A DNA stretch of 29,892 bases from NCBI GenBank assembly GCA_964617665.1, contig CAZUAH010000121.1, positions 1 to 29,892 on the forward strand, given 5' to 3'. Below, piece by piece: positions 24,901 to 29,892 of this stretch (position 1 is the first letter of the stretch; every line of letters starts with the position of its first letter). Source of the stretch: JADHUC01 sp964617665 (GTDB taxonomy: Bacteria > Planctomycetota > Planctomycetia > Pirellulales > Pirellulaceae). The notes under the pieces were generated by a model. The model was not told where the DNA came from, searched no databases, and worked only from the letters and a program-made list of their open reading frames with translations. Both the position numbers and the translations under genes were made by a program.

Positions 24901-25233
24901 CGCGGCGTCCCGAAAGGGATCGGTTTCACGCGGCAACGTCCGCCCGTCTGGCACAAGTGGATTCCGATCCGTATCAGGGCCATGGTCGCCGCGCAGGACA
25001 AGTTGTTTGTGGCTGGCCCGCCGGACGTCGTGGACGCCGACGATCCCATGGCCGCGTTCGAAGATCGCAAAGGAGCCGTGCTCCGCGCCTGTTCTACTGC
25101 CGACGGGAAAATGTTGGCCGAACACAAACTGAACGCTCCGCCTGTGTTCGACGGCCTAATTGCAGCATCAGGCCAGTTGTTCATGTGCACAACCGATGGA
25201 CACGTCGTTTGCCTGGGACCAACGCCGAAATAG
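21967..25233 (+). CDS. Exported methyltransferase-fold plus double PQQ-like propeller fusion
   Basis: A 1088-residue protein. The frame is open from 21877, but the ATG at 21967 has AGGAG about 8 bp upstream and gives a signal peptide (RVTSCWIVLVALISAPATCV). Residues about 34-155 form a class I methyltransferase-like fold: LVVHIGCGNGELTAAF is motif I, GLDTN has the acidic residue, and EIQRVLAPGGVALAL is the late strand. DEWTHFLHD (173-181) leads into propeller 1 (about 190-555) with blades such as VSALDAATGEILTTYEGAEG and LLCVNAQDGKELWRSD. After a repeat-rich linker, SDWPTYRHDGRRTG opens propeller 2 (about 600-1085). SAM is not expected outside the cytoplasm, so the N-terminal fold may be a non-catalytic binder. 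Four blocks of 7-bp repeats lie inside the gene (separate entries). Confidence 0.8.
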   Translation: MTTRTRVTSCWIVLVALISAPATCVTAIAADEKTTRQAKEILAAAGVEGGLVVHIGCGNGELTAAFRASDRYLVHGLDTNAAQVEVARAHIRSLGLYGPVSVDRFGGKRLPYADNLVNLVVVRDAKGGGRDAGFGIRDEEIQRVLAPGGVALALDSGLSTLDSLRKPWPREIDEWTHFLHDASNNPVAQDTQVGPPRRLRWLCGPLWSRSHEFHSSLCAMVSAKGRLFYMFDEGLTSVTDAPIPERWILTARDAFNGVLLWKRPIEKWGAVPWKSRALRAVPPTVPRLLVAEGDLVFVTLGYGAAVSALDAATGEILTTYEGAEGTQEIRCLDGVLLLRKGSDQVLAFDAKSGERLWKATGKIQPWTIAAQSGRVFFQDGQTLLCVNAQDGKELWRSDIKQRISALVIHDDRALLASGSELRAVSVASGENIWSVKARVPRNELFVASGQLWHWEGEQIVGRDLKTGVAKTKVNADEVFTPGHHLRCYQSKATENFLITPYRGVEFVSLTGGEHTQCDWTRGPCRYGVIPSNGLLYVPPNPCFCYPGVKVTGFNAFAGEAETGDSKLETRNLEGRLERGPAFGSLDIDHSSLVISSDWPTYRHDGRRTGGATTKVSADIKKVWQVNLSGKLTQPVVADGRVYAAARDAHTLHVLDARLGDAIWSYTAGGRIDSPPTILGGLALFGCADGRVYCLRAADGELVWRFRAAPTDQLIVAFSQLESPWRVHGSILVEGGVAYCTAGRSTYLDGGILVFGLDPKTGKVLHETRLDTWARTREDAEGKPFIPSYHMEGAFSDILVSEGDHIYLGQYKFDRALNQQEAPYVMPDPNAESVAMGLDDLKDKPYVHGLKAMAKDEKVQHDWQWRVQKGLMEDYTQRYGGASMGDRTMGRHVFSTAGFLDDTWFNRTFWMYSETWPGFYISHLAAKTGQLLVVDDTKTYAVQAFPRRNLQSPLFTPAEKGYLLLADDNDNEPVAPDYTRGVPKGIGFTRQRPPVWHKWIPIRIRAMVAAQDKLFVAGPPDVVDADDPMAAFEDRKGAVLRACSTADGKMLAEHKLNAPPVFDGLIAASGQLFMCTTDGHVVCLGPTPK
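22333..22381 (+). repeat. Heptamer repeat block a (7 units, consensus CGGGATG)
   Basis: Seven consecutive 7-bp units lie in exact phase. CGGGATG occurs three times, with variants CGGGATT, TGGGATA, CGGGGGA and CGAAGGG. The block encodes residues 123-139, a Gly/Arg/Asp-rich stretch just before the last methyltransferase strand. Because 7 is not a multiple of 3, successive units are read in rotating frames. Confidence 0.9.
22427..22454 (+). repeat. Heptamer repeat block b (4 units, consensus TSGACTC)
   Basis: Four consecutive 7-bp units: TGGACTC occurs twice, TTGACTC and TCGACTC once each. The block lies 45 bp after block a and encodes the ALDSGLSTLDSL region (residues about 154-163) between the methyltransferase fold and the conserved DEWTHFLHD. 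Confidence 0.9.
23647..23681 (+). repeat. Heptamer repeat block c (5 units, consensus GAAACTS)
   Basis: Five consecutive 7-bp units: GAAACCG, GAGACTC, GAAACTG, GAAACTC and GAAACTT, one each. The block encodes residues about 561-572 at the end of propeller 1, before the LERGPAFG segment. Confidence 0.9.
23714..23748 (+). repeat. Heptamer repeat block d (5 units, consensus GGTCATT)
   Basis: Five consecutive 7-bp units: GGTCATT twice, and GGACATT, GATCATT and CGTCATT once each. The block is 35 bp long, the same as block c, and lies 32 bp after it. It encodes the LDIDHSSLVIS region (residues about 583-594) just before SDWPTYRHD, the start of propeller 2. Confidence 0.9.
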
Positions 25234-25585
25234 ATCGGATCAAGGATATTGCTGCAATGATCGGTTTCTCGGTAGTTGAAGAGGATGTGTAGCGTCAAGA
25301 TCGGAGTGTCTCTCATCGGACCGTGAAGATTGCGCAAAGAATGCGGTGGAGCCTGATGCGGAAATGGTTGACGATCGGCGAACCACCGTATTGTCCAGGT
25401 CGTACATCAACATATCGTGCCATCCATGGGTATTCCGCTTGGGCGATGGCCTTGGGAGTTGACGTGTGCTACACTAGTACAAGCGGCCCACCAGCGCGAG
25501 GGTGTCTCGCCGTTGTTGAAGCGATACTGCCGGAATATCTCTTCAAACGTGGTGGGCAGACGAGTCGAACAGAGAAAAGAGCCAT
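25234..25585. other. Intergenic region, no recognised content
   Basis: This 352 bp gap lies between two plus-strand genes. Small open frames are present, but none shows a ribosome-binding site or domain. I see no strong inverted repeat and no convincing promoter hexamer pair. Confidence 0.35.
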
Positions 25586-26116
25586 ATGAGTTCCATTACC
25601 CTTTTCAGGGATTTGAGGGCGTGCTTGGCTAGCACGCTGAAGCAGGCCCTGAAACAGATCATGAAGGCCCGATCCGATCCTGAGCCAACGCGCGCGAAGG
25701 CTTTGGACGTCTACGCATCGGCGGGCTATGTATTGCGGGCTTCTTCCGCTTTTGTGGGAAGCTTGAATGATTACATCGAGCATCGGGCAACATTGGGAGA
25801 GGCCAACGACAGTGTGGCCGAACGCAAGTTAACCAGCACGGCGGACTATTTCGGTGATTCGATTGACACGTTCGTCTTGGCCGTGGCTGCATTTGACTTG
25901 CCGCCCGGAAGCGAGCCATCGGACAACGGACAAGGCGTCGCAAGAGTCGCTGCCAATCTCTCTCATGAGCTCAATAACGACTCGCCAGCGTTGGACCGCT
26001 ATCGCGTAATTCTGGCCGAGGCGAAAGACAATCACGGTTCGCTTCGCCACACGGTGAACGACCTAAGGAAGACAATCAAGCAGACTTACGCCGTGTCCAA
26101 GGCGATGTCCTTCTGA
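25586..26116 (+). CDS. Unknown helical cytoplasmic protein
   Basis: A 176-residue protein with no recognised family. It has no signal peptide, and its composition is mostly helical: ACLASTLKQALKQIMKARSD near the start, then VYASAGYVLRASSAFVGSLN, and a C-terminal helix DNHGSLRHTVNDLRKTIKQT. Patterns of small and hydrophobic residues suggest a helical bundle. The ATG at 25586 has only a weak AGAGAAAAGAG upstream. Codon use matches its neighbours, which supports a real gene. It is convergent with the STN-repeat gene and follows the propeller fusion by 352 bp, so it probably has its own promoter. Confidence 0.6.
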   Translation: MSSITLFRDLRACLASTLKQALKQIMKARSDPEPTRAKALDVYASAGYVLRASSAFVGSLNDYIEHRATLGEANDSVAERKLTSTADYFGDSIDTFVLAVAAFDLPPGSEPSDNGQGVARVAANLSHELNNDSPALDRYRVILAEAKDNHGSLRHTVNDLRKTIKQTYAVSKAMSF

Positions 26117-26200
26117 CAGCGTTTCGCAGTCCCGCGTCCCACCGGTCTAGTCGGTCGCAATAGCCTTCTGTGACTCAATCGCGAATCCAGTCTGGCGTAT

Positions 26201-27928
26201 TCAGTATCCCATCCCCAGATCCCCGTAAGTCAAAACGCCAAGTCGCCTCAGCAGATTGTCGATGCTCTGGTGGACTGCCTCCGTGTGGCGGATGATCAAT
26301 CGCCCCGGCACTGCGCGGGCGTAAACGCCCTCGCCTTTGGTCCAGCTCTCTGATGCGACCAGTTCTTTCACTACTTGCAGGAGTTCCTGTTCTGGGACGG
26401 GCGGCGGGCTGTCCCACATACCCAAACCACCCATCCGCAAACGGGCGTTGTTGTTCGGTCGGCCATCTGCAGCGTCCGAATTCCCGGACGTGTGGGCATC
26501 GTTGCCCGCCCCACGCTCTACAGATGGTGAGGCCACAAAATAGACAACGAAGCGGAGTTTGTCCTTATCCGCACCCGTTGTATCCGAAACCGATCTCTGA
26601 TTCGCTTTGGCAGCCTGCTCTTCCTTCGATGCCTGGTCAACGGCGGCGCGCAGTTTTGTGAGGAAATCCTCGACCTGCCTGTGCATCTCTGCCGTGTGTG
26701 AAATCACCAAAGCCGGCACCATCGGCAGCGTATCAATGCTGCCCGGTCCACCGCCCCAATCCCACGTAGCAGCCCCCACAGAATGGCCAACGAGATAAAC
26801 TAGGTCACCGGGATTAGACTCGTAGTAGCTGAATGCGAATTCGCCCCGGTCAACTACCGGACCGATCAGGTCCAGGATTGGATAGACACGAATCTCTCGG
26901 TGACACTCCGCCTCTTGGGCCGTTGTGACTACCAACGCCTCGTCCTGCACAATCCAGGCCAAGTCCAATCTGCCCAATGCCCGCCGCAGGGCGTCTTCCA
27001 ACGGTATGCCTTCGCCTTCCAGTGATACGGTTACGTGATCCGGATCAAGAGCGGCATCGTCAAAAGCTCCACGATCAACCATGATATTGATGCGGTAGTT
27101 CTCCCTCAAACGATCCACCAAGTCCGCAAGCGGGCCGTCGGTGAGCTCCCATGCGATTTCTTTGGGCAGAGCACTGTGGATACGCTGCGTGGCCGGACTT
27201 TCCTCCCGGCCAATCGAGACAACCGGCGGAGCCGATCGACCGCATGTCCGGATCATCTGCTTTGCCTTTCGAAGTGCCGCCAAGAGCCCGCGGATCTCTT
27301 GTTGAACCTCATATGACTGTGGGACGGTGATAGTGCCGCGAAACGGATCAATCGGTCCCGGCCCGCTTGCCGTTGGCCATGCCTGTGGAGCGACGATGGA
27401 CGTGATCAGATCGATCAACGAATCGTAATCGTAGGAAGCAGGGCCGACGGCCCAATCAAAACGCACAAGATCGACGACAGGGTAGATTTCGATGAGGAGT
27501 TCATCCTCGGCTTCCTCGGGAGTCGTGATGAGCAATGCGCCGTCGCGTGGCAGCCAAGTCAATTCCAACTGACGCAATAGGTGATTCAACACGCTGCGGA
27601 TGGACATTTCGAAGAATTGACCGCTTAGCTTCGTCGCGTCGGCAGAGATGCCCACATGGTTTCGGTCGATCAATACGGGAATGTCCATTTGCGTCTTCAG
27701 GTACGCCACCACCTCGGCGATGGTGCTCTCCTCGAACGAGATGGTGACCACCTTGCCGATCTCCCGCTCGAATCGCTCTCGAAAGTCCGAAGTACTCTCC
27801 GCCGCCGACGGTTGGATCTGCGCTCCGGCGCGTTCCGGTTCCTCGTCCCCCGCTGCCGAATGACGGGCGGATGCTTGGAAGCAGAAGAAGACGCAGAGGA
27901 CTACGATCGCCGAAATGCTCTTTGACAT
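26201..27928 (-). CDS. Exported protein with repeated STN / secretin-like modules
   Basis: A 575-residue protein with a signal peptide (SISAIVVLCVFFCFQASARH). GGAGG lies about 11 bp before the ATG at 27928. Residues 58-221 and 257-428 are two copies of one module. Each copy begins with an STN-like domain (TIAEVVAYLKTQMDIPVLID and PLADLVDRLRENYRINIMVD), continues with a YPVVDL or YPILDL strand, and closes with a secretin-type helix (YEVQQEIRGLLAALRKA and EMHRQVEDFLTKLRAAV). A third copy (about 455-565) keeps only the later half (RLIIRHTEAVHQSIDNLLRR). STN domains occur at the periplasmic entry of secretins and TonB receptors. No secretin barrel is present, so this is a stand-alone periplasmic protein of unknown partner. 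Confidence 0.75.
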   Translation of the reverse strand: MSKSISAIVVLCVFFCFQASARHSAAGDEEPERAGAQIQPSAAESTSDFRERFEREIGKVVTISFEESTIAEVVAYLKTQMDIPVLIDRNHVGISADATKLSGQFFEMSIRSVLNHLLRQLELTWLPRDGALLITTPEEAEDELLIEIYPVVDLVRFDWAVGPASYDYDSLIDLITSIVAPQAWPTASGPGPIDPFRGTITVPQSYEVQQEIRGLLAALRKAKQMIRTCGRSAPPVVSIGREESPATQRIHSALPKEIAWELTDGPLADLVDRLRENYRINIMVDRGAFDDAALDPDHVTVSLEGEGIPLEDALRRALGRLDLAWIVQDEALVVTTAQEAECHREIRVYPILDLIGPVVDRGEFAFSYYESNPGDLVYLVGHSVGAATWDWGGGPGSIDTLPMVPALVISHTAEMHRQVEDFLTKLRAAVDQASKEEQAAKANQRSVSDTTGADKDKLRFVVYFVASPSVERGAGNDAHTSGNSDAADGRPNNNARLRMGGLGMWDSPPPVPEQELLQVVKELVASESWTKGEGVYARAVPGRLIIRHTEAVHQSIDNLLRRLGVLTYGDLGMGY

Positions 27929-28307
27929 GGTCGCACCTTCCTCCCGGATGACTACTTGCCCTCAATGCATCGTAGTCTGCCCTATCCCTGTTTTTCAATG
28001 GTTTTTGCAGAGACGGCTTGGTATCGGAAGTGACAGATTTATTGCTACTCACGCAATAGACACGTATCGGATGATCAAACTAGTGACATTCGGGACCGAG
28101 AATCAGTTAAAGACAACTCTACGGTCAGTCAGGAACGAGGGGCTGATGTGCGGCATCAGTTTCGGTGCGGCGGCGCAACGTCTGCACGTCTCAGCCTTCG
28201 CGCCCGTTGAACTTCTCCAGCGCCCCGTCGTTCGCGTCCGGTACGTGTAGTATGATATGCCTCCCGCTAATCGACTTTCAGTAACGTACCGTCGACGGAG
28301 GTAAAAC
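27929..28307. other. Divergent intergenic region upstream of GH51
   Basis: This 379 bp gap separates the STN-repeat gene and the GH51 gene and should hold both promoters. TATGAT at 28251-28256 resembles a -10 box about 50 bp before the GH51 start, but no matching -35 is seen. GGAGG at 28296-28300 is a strong ribosome-binding site. No credible coding frame is present. Confidence 0.35.
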
Positions 28308-29892
28308 ATGACGTACCGCATAGCAATCGGATGCCTCGTTGTTGGTTTCGTGACAACGGCATTTCTGACACACACTTCATTTGCACAGCAGGACAGTCAG
28401 AAAGCCGCAAACAATGCGATCGCCAACCTGCTACCCAACGCATCGTTCGAAGACGCATCGGGCGAGAAACCAGCCCGCTGGGACACGAATAGATGGGGCG
28501 GCAAAGGCGAATTCACGTATGCGAAGATCGGTCGTACCGGCGAGCGATGTGTCATGATTTCGTCGGAAGAAGGCGCCGATATTGGCTGGTTCACGACAGT
28601 GCCTGTGCAACCCTACTCGACCTATCGGCTTACTGGTTGGATCAAGACCGAGAACGTCACAACGACGGTCGAGGGCGGAAGAAGCGGGCGCGGAGCCCTG
28701 CTGAACCTGCACAACATCCAGCCCACCGCTACCCAGCCGGTGACGGGCACCAAGGATTGGACCAAGGTCGAAGTGATGTTCGACACGGGCGGGCAGGTCG
28801 AGGTGCAAGTGAACTGCCTGTTCGGCGGCTGGGGCCTGGCGACCGGCAAGGCTTGGTACGACGACATTCGACTTGAGGCGTTGAGCCTGAAGGACTGGAA
28901 GCCGAGCATCGCGATCGACTTGACGAAGAAAGGCCATCCGATCTCGAAGTACATCTACGGCCAGTTCATCGAGCATCTGGGACGCTGCATCTACGGCGGC
29001 ATCTGGGCGGAAATGCTCGAAGACCGCAAGTTCTACGAACCCGCTGGAGCTGAAGGCTCCGCTTGGCAGCCTGTCGGTGAAGTAACGGTCGCCATGGACC
29101 GCGAGAGTCCTTTTGTGGGAGACCACACGCCCAAGATCACAGCGCCGGGCGGCATCGTCCAAAGTGGACTGGGCCTCGTGAGCGGCAAGAACTACGACGG
29201 TAGGATTTGGATCAAAGGAACGGAGGCGGCCGCCCCGGTTCATGTCACCTTGATTTGGGGACCCAGGCCGGGCGATCGGCAAAGCGTGACTATCGAGGAG
29301 ATTGGCTCGAAGTATATCGAAGTGCCCCTTTCGTTTAACGCCGGAGCCGGTACGGACGACGCCCGGCTGGAAATCGTGGCCGAGGGCACGGGCACGTTTC
29401 ACGTGGGCACCGTCTCGCTGATGCCGGCCGACAACGTTCAGGGAATGCGGGCGGACACGTTGGCGTTGTTGAAGGAGTTGGATTCGCCGGTCTACCGATG
29501 GCCGGGCGGAAACTTTGTTAGCGGCTATGACTGGAAAGACGGCATCGGACCGCGCGACCGGCGTCCACCGCGAAAGAACCCAGCCTGGAAGGGAATCGAA
29601 CACAACGATTTCGGTCTGGACGAATTCATGACCTTCTGCCGCCTCCTGGACACCGAACCCTACATTGCCGTCAACAGCGGACTCGGCGGCGTGGAGAATG
29701 CCGTCCAGGAGTTACAGTACGCCAACGGTGCGCCCGATACTCCGATGGGCAAGCTTCGTGCGAAGAACGGGCATTCGGAACCGTACAAGGTGAAATGGTG
29801 GGGCATTGGCAACGAAATGTACGGCGGCTGGCAACTCGGGCACATGCCGTTGGAGGACTACATCAAGAAGCACAACGTCTTCGCCGAGGCGA
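28308..29892 (+). CDS. GH51-type alpha-L-arabinofuranosidase with N-terminal CBM-like domain (truncated by window)
   Basis: An open frame runs from ATG at 28308 (GGAGG 7 bp upstream) to the window end, giving 528 codons without a stop. A signal peptide (MTYRIAIGCLVVGFVTTAFL, cut near FAQ) is followed by a CBM4/9-like jelly roll at about 40-195: LLPNASFEDASGEKPARWD, then GKAWYDDIRLE. The catalytic region begins at HPISKYIYGQFIEHLGRCIY, which is diagnostic of family 51. YRWPGGNFVSGYDW, NDFGLDEFMTFC and KWWGIGNEMYG follow, with Glu503 as the acid/base residue. The nucleophile and the C-terminal beta domain lie beyond the window. It removes terminal arabinofuranose from arabinan or arabinoxylan, probably in the periplasm or outside the cell. 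Confidence 0.9.
   Translation, partial: MTYRIAIGCLVVGFVTTAFLTHTSFAQQDSQKAANNAIANLLPNASFEDASGEKPARWDTNRWGGKGEFTYAKIGRTGERCVMISSEEGADIGWFTTVPVQPYSTYRLTGWIKTENVTTTVEGGRSGRGALLNLHNIQPTATQPVTGTKDWTKVEVMFDTGGQVEVQVNCLFGGWGLATGKAWYDDIRLEALSLKDWKPSIAIDLTKKGHPISKYIYGQFIEHLGRCIYGGIWAEMLEDRKFYEPAGAEGSAWQPVGEVTVAMDRESPFVGDHTPKITAPGGIVQSGLGLVSGKNYDGRIWIKGTEAAAPVHVTLIWGPRPGDRQSVTIEEIGSKYIEVPLSFNAGAGTDDARLEIVAEGTGTFHVGTVSLMPADNVQGMRADTLALLKELDSPVYRWPGGNFVSGYDWKDGIGPRDRRPPRKNPAWKGIEHNDFGLDEFMTFCRLLDTEPYIAVNSGLGGVENAVQELQYANGAPDTPMGKLRAKNGHSEPYKVKWWGIGNEMYGGWQLGHMPLEDYIKKHNVFAEA

Noticed and set aside
28431..29603. A 390-codon open frame on the minus strand
   Set aside because: It lies entirely opposite the GH51 gene, which has clear family motifs. 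The long opposite frame follows from GC-rich codon use.

Overview
The window reads as chromosomal DNA of a planctomycete (Planctomycetota, probably Pirellulales-like), moderately GC-rich. The assignment rests on gene content. It has a TIGR03067 domain, an LEPR-XLL-like N-terminal motif on a giant dockerin protein, PQQ-type beta-propeller proteins opening with the WPQWRGPSGTG signature, Tat-exported Gfo/Idh/MocA and DUF362 proteins, and secretin/TonB short N-terminal (STN) modules. Most predicted proteins carry an export signal. Genes are loosely packed, and several intergenic gaps of 300-430 bp separate divergent genes. I saw no tRNA, rRNA, CRISPR array, transposase or phage gene.

Layout. 1-140: the 5' end of an unidentified minus-strand gene leaving the window. 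572-2763: a secreted thioredoxin-fold-like protein with a Cys-rich tail, then a DUF1349 + TIGR03067 protein. 2921-3166: a BON-domain protein (minus), convergent with the previous gene. 3575-7289: a PQQ-like propeller protein and a three-part protein ending in a LamG-like domain. 7399-8682: an unknown secreted protein (minus, TTG start). 9113-10228: a sulfotransferase. 10349-12573: a minus-strand pair, a right-handed beta-helix protein and an unknown secreted protein. 12890-15832: a GH5-like glycosidase and a Tat-exported Gfo/Idh/MocA oxidoreductase. 16076-20314: a 1412-residue LEPR-XLL / metzincin-like / dockerin protein. 20477-25233: a Tat-exported DUF362 protein and an exported methyltransferase-fold plus double-propeller fusion. 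25586-26116: an unknown helical protein. 26201-27928: an STN-repeat protein (minus). 28308 to the end: a GH51 alpha-L-arabinofuranosidase, truncated by the window edge.

The genes fit a lifestyle of degrading complex, possibly sulfated, polysaccharides outside the cytoplasm: GH51 and GH5 hydrolases, a beta-helix protein, concanavalin-type binding domains, an oxidoreductase of the sugar-modifying type, and a sulfotransferase. This is not a Bacteroidetes-type PUL, because no SusC/SusD pair is present, and most genes appear to be separate transcription units.

The most unusual signal is in the propeller fusion gene (21967-25233). It contains four separate blocks of degenerate tandem repeats with four different consensus words, and all four have a period of exactly 7 bp. 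They lie in the open frame at two variable sites: after the methyltransferase fold and between the two propellers. They resemble the short tandemly repeated repetitive (STRR) heptamers described from cyanobacteria, but here they are inside a coding sequence. Several GC-rich inverted repeats in intergenic gaps look like dispersed REP-type elements or terminators.
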